Below, piece after piece: positions 41,839 to 51,097 of a DNA stretch of 64,000 nt. Each line of letters opens with the position of its first letter. The stretch's first letter is position 1. Under the pieces are notes generated by a model. It was not told the DNA's origin and ran no database searches. It saw only the letters and a list, made by a program, of their open reading frames with translations. The position numbers and the translations under genes are program-made. Source of the DNA: Erysipelothrix rhusiopathiae. GTDB lineage: Bacteria; Bacillota_I; Bacilli_A; Erysipelotrichales; Erysipelotrichaceae. The DNA is taken from positions 1,178,001 to 1,242,000 of the forward strand of contig NZ_LR134439.1 of NCBI RefSeq assembly GCF_900637845.1. Reading direction: 5' to 3'.

Positions 41839-43246
41839 AGAAAAAATGGATGATCGCGATCGATTACCTAATGAAGAGTACCAATACGGATTTCATGATG
41901 ATGTTGAAGGTGTTGTAGCGTTTGATAAGGGATTGAGTGAATCGGTTGTACGTGAGATTTCACGACTTAAAAATGAACCTGAGTGGATGCTTGAAATCCG
42001 TTTGAAAGCATATCAATCGTTTATGGATCAAAAGATGCCTTCGTGGGGTGCTGATCTTTCCAAGGTGGATTTTGATGAGTATATCTATTTCTTAAGAGCT
42101 AGTGACCAAGTGGAACGCAGTTGGGATGATGTTCCTCAAGAAATTCGTAATACATTTGATCGATTAGGAATTCCTGAAGCAGAAGCGAAATATTTATCCG
42201 GAGTTGCAACACAATATGATTCTGAAGTTGTTTACGCAAGTATGCTTCAAGAAGTAGAATCCAAAGGGGTATTGTTTTTTGATATGGATACAGGATTGCG
42301 AGACTATCCAGAGATTGTAAAGCAATATTTTGGAAAACTTGTACCTTATAATGATAATAAGTTTGCAGCACTCAATACTTCCGTATGGTCCGGTGGGTCG
42401 TTTATATACATCCCTAAAGGTGTAACACTCGATAAACCACTTCAGTCCTACTTTAGAATTAATGCAGAGCAAATGGGACAGTTTGAACGTACCATGATTA
42501 TTGTGGATGAAGGTGCAGATGTGCATTATGTTGAAGGATGTACGGCACCCATTTACAAAAAAGATGCGATGCATGCTGCAGTGGTGGAAATTTTTGTACA
42601 TAAAAATGCTAAGTGTCGTTATACGACAATTCAAAACTGGTCATCGAATGTTTATAATTTAGTTACTAAACGTGCTCAGGTGGAAGCGCATGGAATGATG
42701 GAATGGATTGATGGTAATATCGGTGCCTATATTACTATGAAATATCCGTCATGTGTTTTAATTGGAGAATATGCGAAGGGCATGACAATTTCAATCGCAG
42801 TGGCAGGTGCTAATCAGTGGCAAGATGCTGGCGCTAAAATGATCCATAAAGCACCAAATACTCAGAGTACAATTATCTCAAAATCTGTATCACGCAATGG
42901 TGGTACGGTGAATTACCGTGGGATTGTGCATCATGATAAAAATGCAATTAATGCGAAAACAAAAATAGAATGTGACACCTTAATTCTTGATCAACTTTCG
43001 ATGAGCGACACGATGCCCGTGAATGTGGTGGATACGAATGCATCAATTATTGAACACGAAGCGCGTGTCTCTAAGATTTCAGAAGAGGAACTCTTCTATC
43101 TTATGAGCCGTGGTTTAAGTGAAGAACAAGCATCTGAAACCATTATTATGGGATTTTTAGAACCATTTACTCGAGAACTTTCTATGGAATATGCGGTAGA
43201 ATTAAATCAATTGATGAAAATGGAGATGGAAGGTTCTGTTGGATAA
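41831..43246 (+). CDS. sufB: Fe-S cluster assembly scaffold SufB
   Basis: 471 residues. Contains [91 protein letters not shown], and the C-terminal [18 protein letters not shown]. SufB builds Fe-S clusters on the SufBCD complex. AGGG (41821-41824) favours ATG 41831 over the adjacent ATG 41828. It is the last suf gene and overlaps the folate gene by 8 bp. Confidence 0.96.
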   Translation: MSEEKMDDRDRLPNEEYQYGFHDDVEGVVAFDKGLSESVVREISRLKNEPEWMLEIRLKAYQSFMDQKMPSWGADLSKVDFDEYIYFLRASDQVERSWDDVPQEIRNTFDRLGIPEAEAKYLSGVATQYDSEVVYASMLQEVESKGVLFFDMDTGLRDYPEIVKQYFGKLVPYNDNKFAALNTSVWSGGSFIYIPKGVTLDKPLQSYFRINAEQMGQFERTMIIVDEGADVHYVEGCTAPIYKKDAMHAAVVEIFVHKNAKCRYTTIQNWSSNVYNLVTKRAQVEAHGMMEWIDGNIGAYITMKYPSCVLIGEYAKGMTISIAVAGANQWQDAGAKMIHKAPNTQSTIISKSVSRNGGTVNYRGIVHHDKNAINAKTKIECDTLILDQLSMSDTMPVNVVDTNASIIEHEARVSKISEEELFYLMSRGLSEEQASETIIMGFLEPFTRELSMEYAVELNQLMKMEMEGSVG

Positions 43247-43793
43247 GAAAAAGATTGCTCAAGGTGTCTTAGAAAAGCGCAAGCAATACGATGTGCTCAT
43301 GCGTGCTCCTTGGGATAAGGCAATTCATAATGCTGTTATTGATCGTTTAGAGGGTCACCAAACCATTGCACTTTATGCCGCATTTAATCATGAAGTAGAT
43401 ACGTATGGTATTATGGAAACGTTATTTTGGGATAAGCACTATACAATTTGTTTACCTAAAATTAAAGGTGATACCATGGAATTTTACGTCATAACAGGCT
43501 TTGATCAACTACAACCTGGAGTGATGGGGATTTTGGAACCTACAGGTAATCAGAAAATTTCAGCGGATGAAATCGACGTTGTTATCATACCGATGCTAGT
43601 ATTTAATCAAAACGGTTATAGAATCGGTTATGGTGGCGGATATTACGATCGATTTTTAGCGAAAGTGAGCCCCGTAAAAATCGGAATTGCGTACTCATTT
43701 CAGGAAACGGATGTTCTTTTTCAAGAAGATCATGATATCCCTTGTGATGTCATTATTACCGAAAATGCAATTTTTAACCCTAATCAAGATTAG
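43239..43793 (+). CDS. 5-formyltetrahydrofolate cyclo-ligase
   Basis: 184 residues. TTG start (VLDK in the sufB frame; TTG GAT AAG) preceded by GGAAGG. It has the family motifs [50 protein letters not shown], and the ITE ending. It converts 5-formyl-THF to 5,10-methenyl-THF, salvaging folate. Overlap with sufB makes it part of the suf transcript, ending in a hairpin that includes its last codons. Confidence 0.93.
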   Translation: MDKKKIAQGVLEKRKQYDVLMRAPWDKAIHNAVIDRLEGHQTIALYAAFNHEVDTYGIMETLFWDKHYTICLPKIKGDTMEFYVITGFDQLQPGVMGILEPTGNQKISADEIDVVIIPMLVFNQNGYRIGYGGGYYDRFLAKVSPVKIGIAYSFQETDVLFQEDHDIPCDVIITENAIFNPNQD

Positions 43794-43803
43794 GGTTTTT
43801 TTA
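43776..43803 (+). terminator. Terminator of the suf operon
   Basis: AACCCTAATC (43776-43785), loop AA, GATTAGGGTT, then T7. Confidence 0.9.
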
Positions 43804-43836
43804 TAACTTAATTGGTGTAAACTTTAGGAAATTAAA

Positions 43837-43845
43837 TGCTATAAT
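43837..43845 (+). promoter_or_regulatory. Extended -10 promoter of MFS gene
   Basis: TGcTATAAT (43837-43845), 28 bp before the ATG; -35 not clear. Confidence 0.5.
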
Positions 43846-43872
43846 GATGTTTAGAGTATATGAGGTATAAAA

Positions 43873-45036
43873 ATGTCTAATAAAACAAAAGTTTTTAATT
43901 TTAGTGCTGTCATGTTTTTGATGTATGCTTCACATGGATTGTTGTTTCCACAGGTTGTGCCATTTTTAACGCATCTTGGTTATTCGGCATCACAGCGGGG
44001 ACTCATTCTTTCTTTTCTTGCTATTATTGCGATGGTAGGACAAATTCTATCGGGATATTTGTGTGATCGATATGGGACGATTAAACGTTTCTTTATTTAT
44101 GGAACTTTTATCCTTGCGGCAACAGGAATGCTTTCCTACTGTGTTAATATTCATAATTTTTATTATCACTTCTTTTTAGTAGGGACGATGGCAGGTACTG
44201 TCCGAATTCTCTCTAATTTATTTGAAACATGGGTTCTAGAGGTTGATGGGATTTATCATCAGTTTAGTTTTATTCGAAGCTTTGGTTCACTTGGGTGGGC
44301 CTTAGCCTCTCTTGTATCAGGTTTTTTTATTCATCGCTATGGTTATCCATCACTGGGTTATCTTTCAGGGATTATGAGCTTTGTTGTCATTTTCTATTCC
44401 TTCAAACTTGAAGATGCCACAAAACAAAAAAATGATAATGTTGCGACTGCCTTAAGATTAAAAGATTTGAAAGTTCTTCTTACGAATAAACGTTACATGT
44501 ATTTGGTTGTTGTGTTTACATTGACATATTTTGTTATGAATGTAGACTCGATTACGATTACAGACTATATCTTTCATCTTGGTGGGAATGCGCAAGATGT
44601 TGGTGTCAAATGGTTTGTGGAAGCATTAAGTGAAATTCCACTTATGTTAGTAGGGGGAACGCTCCTAAAGAAATATGGTGGAAAGAACCTGATGGTTTTC
44701 TCCAGTATTGTTATGATTATACGTATGGTAACGTATGGGATGGCAACTTCGGTGTTTCAAATTATCGTACTTTCAACACTTCAAGCGATTACGTTCCCAT
44801 TAATACTTGTTGCACAGAAAGATTTAATTTTTAGAGAATCACCAAGTCACTTACGATCGACTGCACAAATGTTTTCAATCTCAATGAGTATTGGATTCTC
44901 TGCGATTATTACACCGCTTGTATCTGGAATACTTGTCGAACGCATGCCTATACAAATCGTTATCTTTATTTTTGGAGTAATCATGATCATTCCAACTATC
45001 ATGATTTCAATCTTTAAACCAGCTCACACAAATTAA
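43873..45036 (+). CDS. MFS transporter
   Basis: 387 residues, about 12 predicted TM helices. The first half carries GYLCDRYGTIKRFF, the MFS loop 2-3 motif, near residue 65. The fold resembles LacY/nucleoside-type transporters (PF12832-like MFS). Substrate is unknown. It is flanked by hairpins on both sides, so it is monocistronic. The two halves have similar lengths and a cytoplasmic loop near residues 185-200. Confidence 0.85.
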   Translation: MSNKTKVFNFSAVMFLMYASHGLLFPQVVPFLTHLGYSASQRGLILSFLAIIAMVGQILSGYLCDRYGTIKRFFIYGTFILAATGMLSYCVNIHNFYYHFFLVGTMAGTVRILSNLFETWVLEVDGIYHQFSFIRSFGSLGWALASLVSGFFIHRYGYPSLGYLSGIMSFVVIFYSFKLEDATKQKNDNVATALRLKDLKVLLTNKRYMYLVVVFTLTYFVMNVDSITITDYIFHLGGNAQDVGVKWFVEALSEIPLMLVGGTLLKKYGGKNLMVFSSIVMIIRMVTYGMATSVFQIIVLSTLQAITFPLILVAQKDLIFRESPSHLRSTAQMFSISMSIGFSAIITPLVSGILVERMPIQIVIFIFGVIMIIPTIMISIFKPAHTN

Positions 45037-45272
45037 CACAGTTTCTGCGAATTCTTACCACAATTTTTTTGTATTCTATATACGTAAACAAATTGTTTAC
45101 AATGACTATATTTTCTTCTCCTTAAAAATAAATATGGTTACAGATTTCCCTTGTTAAATAATATTTTTCCGAAAAAAAGGCGTATTGCCTTTTTTTTATG
45201 GCTCTTTGAGTTTTACATTACCTTAAACGATGATTTCATGGTAGAATATTATATGTTGAAAGAGGTATTATT
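45037..45272. other. Intergenic region with perfect palindrome
   Basis: 236-bp AT-rich gap. It contains GTAAACA-AAT-TGTTTAC (45084-45100), a perfect 7+3+7 palindrome, and the terminator at 45172-45198. TGgTAGAAT near 45239-45247 is a plausible extended -10 for the downstream gene. No gene seen. Confidence 0.6.
45172..45198 (+). terminator. Terminator after MFS gene
   Basis: AAAAAAAGGC (45172-45181), GTATT, GCCTTTTTTTTT. Confidence 0.75.
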
Positions 45273-46520
45273 ATGAATATTGTTCAATTAACATCTGAAT
45301 CAATTCGTGAGTTACGCGAGAAGCGTAATGGTATCATGAAAAGTATGATTGAAGGGCAGGATGGTTCCCTCCTTGTTTTAGGTGGGTCTTTTGCGGGGGA
45401 AGAACGCCAACGTAACATTGTGTCTTATGCAGTATTCACCATCTTTTTTGAGCTTTGGGAACGATTTAATATGGAGTCTTGGTCGTATACGTTTGATGAA
45501 GAAGGTCTTATGTTCTACATTAAACTTGATGAAAGCGCAAAAACGGTCAAAGATATTTTGGTTCACTACGAAGATCACCATCCATTAGGTTTTGCAATTG
45601 ATAGTGATGTATTCGATTGTGATCAAAAGTGGACCCGTGAGGCGCTGGGTTATAAAAATAGACTTGATGACTATTATAAGTCCTCGCTTGAAGAACTGAT
45701 GAATGATATTGTAGAAGATCCAAAGTACATTGATAATTATACAAAACGAGTTGAAGGTTATATTGTAAAAGGTGATAAGCAGACGATTCTGTCAAACATC
45801 TTAGTTTATGGTTATGTGAGTTCCTTTACCAAAACAATGGGATTTGGTATGTATGGCCCGAATTATCGTGGCAGTAATGAGCAAATGAATTTTGAAAAAT
45901 TTATTCATCTTGTTCGTACTTACAAAGATGAAATGCAACGTATTTTTTCTGTTAATAGCACAAGTACGGTTGATATTGCCCGATTCCAAAATGAGGTTGA
46001 AACAAAAATTCAACGTGCCGTTTTAAATCAGCAATCCTACCACTATACCGTATTCATTACTAGCACAGTAATGTTTGCATTTATAAATTCACGTGGCTAT
46101 GCGGATATAACAAAACAAATTAAAAAAATCAGTGAGGGGTTCACTCAAAATAATATGTTTACTGAGGAACCGAAGCGATATGAGATTTTAAACAATGGTA
46201 TGCGTGAGGTGTTTAATCAATACGTACCATTCTTACAAAAAAACAAATCGATTACATCAACACTTCTCTATATTATGAGTCGTCATGATGATCAAGCCGT
46301 TTTAATGCATAATGGAGAGCAAGCATTATTAAAAACACAGTTTTTGGCTAAAAACTTGATTTTTAAAGAAGATAAGTGGGCTGAGCTCGATAAGTTTTGT
46401 GCATCAGGATATATCTATCCACATGATGCAACGACACTTTTAGCGGTCACATGTATGTTGGATATTATGCAACGTTATTATTTGAAAATTAAAATGTTAT
46501 TTGATACACAAGAAAAATAA
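45273..46520 (+). CDS. Diverged CitX-CitG-like fusion protein, probably not enzymatic
   Basis: 415 residues. Residues 1-140 resemble CitX (apo-citrate lyase phosphoribosyl-dephospho-CoA transferase): REKRN near 15-19 and EDHHPLGFAIDSDV at 100-113, close to EHSHPLGRLWDIDV in E. coli CitX. Residues 150-410 align with CitG: KTMGFGMYGPNYRGSNEQM (187-205, SPKPGLVDRxNxGAHKDM position), SYHYTVF (255-261, NTHKG position), TLLYIMSRHDDQAVLMHNG (330-348, DTNVLHRGG position), and HDATTLLAVT (384-393, SPGGSADLLxLT position). All these catalytic blocks are replaced, and no citrate lyase gene is near. The CitXG-type fusion architecture is known; this one seems an eroded homologue. It ends 14 bp before the tyrS start. 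Confidence 0.65.
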   Translation: MNIVQLTSESIRELREKRNGIMKSMIEGQDGSLLVLGGSFAGEERQRNIVSYAVFTIFFELWERFNMESWSYTFDEEGLMFYIKLDESAKTVKDILVHYEDHHPLGFAIDSDVFDCDQKWTREALGYKNRLDDYYKSSLEELMNDIVEDPKYIDNYTKRVEGYIVKGDKQTILSNILVYGYVSSFTKTMGFGMYGPNYRGSNEQMNFEKFIHLVRTYKDEMQRIFSVNSTSTVDIARFQNEVETKIQRAVLNQQSYHYTVFITSTVMFAFINSRGYADITKQIKKISEGFTQNNMFTEEPKRYEILNNGMREVFNQYVPFLQKNKSITSTLLYIMSRHDDQAVLMHNGEQALLKTQFLAKNLIFKEDKWAELDKFCASGYIYPHDATTLLAVTCMLDIMQRYYLKIKMLFDTQEK

Positions 46521-46534
46521 AGGTGGAAAAGAAA

Positions 46535-47785
46535 ATGAATTTTTTAGAAGAATTAAACTGGCGTGGTCTTGTTAAGGACGTTACCAACTATGAAGCATTG
46601 GAAAAACGATTAGAACAACCGATTACGCTTTATTGCGGGTTTGATCCAACTGCGGATTCACTCCATGTCGGTCATCTTCAACAATTAATTTTATTAAAAC
46701 GTTACCAAATGCAAGGTCATAAGCCTATTGCTTTAGTTGGTGGTGCTACAGGTATGATTGGTGATCCACGTCCTACTACAGAACGTTCAATGCTTAATGA
46801 TGCGGATTTACAAAAAAACGTAGATGGAATTGGAGCGCAAATTGAACGTATTCTATCAAGTGATAATAACCCAGTAACAATCGTAAATAATCGCGACTGG
46901 TTGGGAGGTCTAACAGTTTTAGACTTCTTACGTGATTATGGTAAATTCTTCAGCGTAAGTAACATGTTAGCCAAAGATACCATTGCGAAGCGTTTAAGTA
47001 CTGGAATTTCTTTTACGGAATTCTCATACACAATCTTACAATCGATTGATTTCTTACATTTATACAAAAACTATGGTATTGAGCTTCAAATTGGTGGTTC
47101 GGATCAATGGGGTAACCTTGTAAGTGGTGCGGACTTAATTCGTAAGGTTGAAGGACCGGAAGCAGAAGTGTTTGGTATTACATCGCACTTAATTATGAAG
47201 TCTGATGGTACAAAATTCGGTAAGAGTGAAGGTCAAAATATCTGGTTGGATGAAAACCGTACGGATGCTTATAGTTTCTACCAATTCTTTATTAATACAA
47301 GTGATGATGACGTTATTGATTTCTTAAAACGTCTTTCATTCAAGAGTGTGGAAGAAATTCAAGCAATTGAAGCTTCATTTATTAAAGAGCCTCATTTAAG
47401 ACTTGCGCAAAAAGAACTTGCGAAAGAATTAACGGAAGTAGTCTTTGGTAAAGAGGGTTTTGCGATGGCAGAACGTGTAACCAATGCACTCTTTTCTGGA
47501 AATGTTCAAGAATTAACTGTTGAACAAATTCGTCAAGTATTTGCAGATAGTGCATCCATTGAAGTTTCAGCAGATGAAAATATTGTTGAATTACTCGTAA
47601 ATACAAAAGTATGTCCAAGTAAGCGTGAAGCACGTCAACTGATCGAAGGCGGTGCAATTCGCGTTAATGGTGAAGTTGTAAATGATACAGATTTTGTCAT
47701 TTCGAAAGACAATGCAATTGGTAAAGAAGTAACAGTGATACGCAGAGGTAAGAAAACGTATCATATCTTTAATCACACAAACTAA
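46535..47785 (+). CDS. tyrS: Tyrosine--tRNA ligase
   Basis: 416 residues, class I synthetase. HIGH-equivalent in CGFDPTADSLHVGHLQQL, KMSKS-equivalent KFGKSEG near residue 230, QIGGSDQWGNLVSG. A C-terminal S4-type RNA-binding domain (about 350-416, NTKVCPSKREARQLIEGGAIRVNGEVV). Start ATG 46535 is chosen over GTG 46523, which overlaps AGGTGG. No T-box precedes it, although many Firmicutes tyrS genes have one; it appears to share transcription with the upstream CitXG-like gene. Confidence 0.96.
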   Translation: MNFLEELNWRGLVKDVTNYEALEKRLEQPITLYCGFDPTADSLHVGHLQQLILLKRYQMQGHKPIALVGGATGMIGDPRPTTERSMLNDADLQKNVDGIGAQIERILSSDNNPVTIVNNRDWLGGLTVLDFLRDYGKFFSVSNMLAKDTIAKRLSTGISFTEFSYTILQSIDFLHLYKNYGIELQIGGSDQWGNLVSGADLIRKVEGPEAEVFGITSHLIMKSDGTKFGKSEGQNIWLDENRTDAYSFYQFFINTSDDDVIDFLKRLSFKSVEEIQAIEASFIKEPHLRLAQKELAKELTEVVFGKEGFAMAERVTNALFSGNVQELTVEQIRQVFADSASIEVSADENIVELLVNTKVCPSKREARQLIEGGAIRVNGEVVNDTDFVISKDNAIGKEVTVIRRGKKTYHIFNHTN

Positions 47786-47802
47786 ATCGTAAGAGGTATA
47801 AT

Positions 47803-48396
47803 ATGAAAAAACTATTTTTGGTACTCTTGAGCATATTTTTATTAACAGGATGTTCAGTGAATGAAAAAAAACTCTATACTGAAAAACTTAAAAGGTATGA
47901 GTCTTATTGGAATGCAATTAATGATAATGACCGCTTCGTAGAGTCATCTCGATTCTTTGATATTTCAGCTACAATCGAAAAACATGAGGATCTTTATGTT
48001 TATGGTGTTGTTGTTGATAAACCGAAGATTGCGATGTATGGCGTTGAAATTGTTGTATTAGAAAACAATGAAGATTACCATGCCGATAAAATGATGCCAA
48101 CTGCGGGTATTTTTGATTCTGAATATAATTTAGTACCAGGTCAAGTACGAAAAGATCGCAACTATATGGGTGGTATCAGTCTCGCAGGGGAAGTTGATGT
48201 CCCTGAGGTAACGCTGAATGTTCTTGTTTCATGGCGTAATAATACAAAACTTGAAACACAACGTGAATTTGTTCAGTTTAAGTTGAAATATGAGGAACCG
48301 AAAAAAGAGGAATCAAAGTCCAATAAAGCTGATTCAAAAAAAGAGGAACCTAAAAAAGAAGAAGTAGTAGATAAAACCGATAAAGACGATGAATAG
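47803..48396 (+). CDS. Hypothetical lipoprotein with charged C-terminal tail
   Basis: 197 residues. Lipobox LLTGC (Cys17), a globular domain with beta pattern (YVYGVVVDKPKIAMYGVEIVVLEN, VTLNVLVSWRNNTK), and a tail rich in Lys and Glu (EEPKKEESKSNKADSKKEE). No named family is recognised. AGAGG precedes the ATG by 8 bp. It follows tyrS by 17 bp and ends with its own hairpin. Confidence 0.75.
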   Translation: MKKLFLVLLSIFLLTGCSVNEKKLYTEKLKRYESYWNAINDNDRFVESSRFFDISATIEKHEDLYVYGVVVDKPKIAMYGVEIVVLENNEDYHADKMMPTAGIFDSEYNLVPGQVRKDRNYMGGISLAGEVDVPEVTLNVLVSWRNNTKLETQREFVQFKLKYEEPKKEESKSNKADSKKEEPKKEEVVDKTDKDDE

Positions 48397-48417
48397 GGTT
48401 ACGATTTAAAGTATTAA

Positions 48418-48451
48418 AAAAACCATTCTTAAAGTGAGAATGGTTTTTTTG
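48418..48451 (+). terminator. Terminator of the tyrS-lipoprotein unit
   Basis: AACCATTCT (48421-48429) and AGAATGGTT (48437-48445), then T7. Confidence 0.88.
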
Positions 48452-48464
48452 ATTTAGAGGGTAA

Positions 48465-48491
48465 AAAAGACTCCCTCATAGAGGAAGTCTT
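48465..48491 (-). terminator. Terminator of rpsD
   Basis: AAGACT...AGTCTT with an inner CCTC/GAGG; on the minus strand followed by T6. Confidence 0.8.
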
Positions 48492-48504
48492 AGGGTTATG
48501 AAGA

Positions 48505-49107
48505 TTAACGGTTGTAGAATTCAACTACTAATGCTTCATTAATTTCTTGGTTTAATTCACTACGTTCTGGTAAACGTTTGTATTCACCTTTGAATTTATC
48601 TTTGTCAAATGTAACATAATCAACCATTGATACGTTAGCTTCTAATGAATCTTTGATTGCTGCCATTGAACGTGAAGATTCTTTAACTTCAATTGTTTGA
48701 CCAGGTTTTACAATGTATGAAGGAATATCAACTTTTTTTCCATCTACTAAGATATGACCGTGATTAACTAATTGACGAGCTCCACGACGTGTGCGTGATA
48801 AGTTCATGCGGTATACAACGTTGTCTAAACGTGATTCTAACATGAATAAGAAGTTGTGACCTGCAACACCTTCAAGTTTTGAAGCTTTTTTGAATGTGTT
48901 ATAGAATTGTTTTTCAGTAACTCCATATGTGTAACGAATACGTTGTTTTTCACGTAATTGTAAACCGTAGTTTGATAATTTTGGACGACGTGCTTTACCG
49001 TGTTGTCCTGGTGCATAATCGCGACGTTGTAGCTCTTCACCTGTTTCAAGGATTGAGAAACTTAAACGACGTGCTTTTTTCCAAACTGGACCTTTAATTC
49101 TTGCCAT
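48505..49107 (-). CDS. rpsD: 30S ribosomal protein S4
   Basis: 200 residues. Starts [23 protein letters not shown], and the S4 domain [27 protein letters not shown] lies at about 105-160. The end [10 protein letters not shown] is conserved. S4 nucleates 30S assembly and represses its own mRNA in Bacillus through a leader pseudoknot. GGAGGT lies 7 bp before the ATG on the minus strand. It is transcribed alone. Confidence 0.97.
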   Translation of the reverse strand: MARIKGPVWKKARRLSFSILETGEELQRRDYAPGQHGKARRPKLSNYGLQLREKQRIRYTYGVTEKQFYNTFKKASKLEGVAGHNFLFMLESRLDNVVYRMNLSRTRRGARQLVNHGHILVDGKKVDIPSYIVKPGQTIEVKESSRSMAAIKDSLEANVSMVDYVTFDKDKFKGEYKRLPERSELNQEINEALVVEFYNR

Positions 49108-49265
49108 AGTAATGACCTCCTAATATGTCATTAGCGAGTTCCGCAAATTATTATTAGTTGAGTTTATCTATAATCGTTTCCCTGTACAGCGTAGGTACTT
49201 TGATTCCTGCCGCGGGATAAACACGTGGCTAATAACTTTGCGTGCTGCACTAAAAATATGACGCT
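49108..49265 (-). ncRNA. rpsD (S4) autoregulatory leader
   Basis: A 160-nt 5' UTR on the minus strand is unusually GC-rich for this genome (about 49180-49250). Segments such as CCCGCGGCAGG and GTGCAGCACGC form paired regions, and TTAGCCACGTG-type pieces are visible. Its position and length fit the known Bacillus S4 leader. Fold not modelled; boundaries approximate. Confidence 0.6.
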
Positions 49266-49270
49266 TATAT

Positions 49271-49299
49271 AATATACCTAAATTGAGGTGAAAAGTCAA
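49271..49299 (-). promoter_or_regulatory. rpsD promoter
   Basis: Minus strand TTGACT (complement of 49294-49299), 17 bp, TATATT (complement of 49271-49276). Confidence 0.7.
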
Positions 49300-49357
49300 C
49301 GAAACGCATTTAAGAACCAAGCTATCTATGGTACAATAAATTCAACGAGGTGAACGT

Positions 49358-51097
49358 ATGAATTTTCAGATGATATTAAAGTTAATGAATGACTACAAAT
49401 ATATAATTGCTGTTGTCCTAGTGCTGTTAATCATTGGTGTTTTTGTCTACATACGTATGGCTAAAAAACGTCGATTAAATAAAGCCTTTGAGACCTTAGA
49501 GGTTCGATACAACGAGCTGATGAGTATTCCTGTGTTGTTTAAAATAAATAAAGCAAACGGATTGGCTAAATTAAATCCAGATGTTGAGAAAAAAGTTTCG
49601 GAGTGTAAGGCAGAATTCAGTGAAATTAATGCACGACAAGAAGAGATTTCAGATGCACTTGCGGATTCGGAGGATGCACTTGCATTTGGAAAACTAAAAG
49701 AAGCATCGAAGCACTTATCGCTTTTGGATGAGTTAATTGCGGAGTCGATGGAACAAACAATTTCCCTTAATGATAATCTCGAAACGTTACTCGAGCAAGA
49801 AACACGTCAACGCATGGAAATCACAGCCTTAAAGGATCGTTTTAGAGAATTGAAGAAAAATGCAATTGAAAACACTTCAGGTTTAGGCGATGCTTTCCCA
49901 ACAATAGAAGATCAAATTAAAGAAATTGAACAAAACTTTTCCATTTTTGAAGAATGGATGTATGCTTCTGATTTTATGAAAGCACAAGAAATCAGTGAAG
50001 AAACAAGGGTTTCAATTGATGATTTAGAGACGAAGATTACTGAAATTCCTAAACTCTACGAACATGCGAAAGGCTTGATTCCTCAATTACTTGATGAGGT
50101 ATCGAAACTGTATCAAGGTGTTCGTCAAAATGGTGTTTTTGTTGAGCATCTTGAAGTTCCAAAGAATATTGGTGTTCTCAGTGAAATTCTAAAAGATGAT
50201 CTCATTAATATTGGACAAGGTGAAATTGAAAAGTCACGTACCAGCCTAAAAGAAAGTCAAAAACGTTTAGAACAACTTGCACTTTCGATTCAAAAAGAAG
50301 ATAAGGCTCAACGTGAAGTCGATTCACTGAGTGAAGAAGTATTTGAGAATTTAGAATTCCTTGTGGATAGCATCGAGAAGATGTGTAAGGATGCACACAA
50401 AGTTGAAACGCGATTTAATTTTGATGGATATACAGAAAATGTGGGTGTATTCTCGCAACGAATTCAAGAGTTTAGCGAATCGGGTGTTAAGGTTTCAAGA
50501 ATGATTGAAGAAGAAAAAATTCCAGCCTCAACAATCCTCATATCGCTTCAAGAACTCGGACAAGATGTTTCGATGCTTAAAGATGAATATCTCGTTATGA
50601 ATGAAAAAGTGGAACGTGCGAATGCAGATGAAGTTCGCGCAACGAAACAACTTCTTAAACTCCATCTTATCATTAACGATGTTCAAGTAAGAATTCAAAA
50701 ACGTTCGTTACCTTCAATATCCGATAAGTATGCTTCGGATTTGGAACGAGCATATAAATATACTGATCAAGTAAAAGAAATGCTAGGTCAAGATGTAATT
50801 GATGTTAAGCTTTTAAACGCTACTGTTGATGAAGCAATCGATTATATCTATAAACTACACAACAACGTCAATAATTTAGTGGGTGTGGTCGACATGTGTG
50901 AAAATGCAATCGTTTATGCAAATAAATTTAGAGCTTTTGTCCCAGATATCGATGCCGAGTTAACCCGTGCAGAGTTATCCTTCAATAGTGGTGATTATAC
51001 ACAGAGTTTGACTACAATCATTAATTCTATTGATCGATACAGACCAAATACGGCTTATGAGGAGATGATTCGTGACAATGCAAAAAGCGCACGATAA
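49358..51097 (+). CDS. ezrA: Septation ring formation regulator EzrA
   Basis: 579 residues. One N-terminal TM (about 14-32, IIAVVLVLLIIGVFVYIRM) followed by a long coiled-coil cytoplasmic part with repeated Glu/Lys/Leu heptads. It has the EzrA-like length (about 560-580), inverted topology and Lys-rich juxtamembrane segment. EzrA restrains FtsZ ring assembly and links division to wall synthesis. Here the neighbours are iscS-thiI-ffh; the 26-bp overlap with iscS suggests the same transcript, a non-canonical neighbour set. Confidence 0.88.
   Translation: MNFQMILKLMNDYKYIIAVVLVLLIIGVFVYIRMAKKRRLNKAFETLEVRYNELMSIPVLFKINKANGLAKLNPDVEKKVSECKAEFSEINARQEEISDALADSEDALAFGKLKEASKHLSLLDELIAESMEQTISLNDNLETLLEQETRQRMEITALKDRFRELKKNAIENTSGLGDAFPTIEDQIKEIEQNFSIFEEWMYASDFMKAQEISEETRVSIDDLETKITEIPKLYEHAKGLIPQLLDEVSKLYQGVRQNGVFVEHLEVPKNIGVLSEILKDDLINIGQGEIEKSRTSLKESQKRLEQLALSIQKEDKAQREVDSLSEEVFENLEFLVDSIEKMCKDAHKVETRFNFDGYTENVGVFSQRIQEFSESGVKVSRMIEEEKIPASTILISLQELGQDVSMLKDEYLVMNEKVERANADEVRATKQLLKLHLIINDVQVRIQKRSLPSISDKYASDLERAYKYTDQVKEMLGQDVIDVKLLNATVDEAIDYIYKLHNNVNNLVGVVDMCENAIVYANKFRAFVPDIDAELTRAELSFNSGDYTQSLTTIINSIDRYRPNTAYEEMIRDNAKSAR

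Noticed and set aside
45060-45270. T-box or other riboswitch upstream of the CitXG-like/tyrS genes
   Set aside because: No TGGTACCGCG-like bulge or specifier structure; the only strong hairpin terminates the MFS gene.
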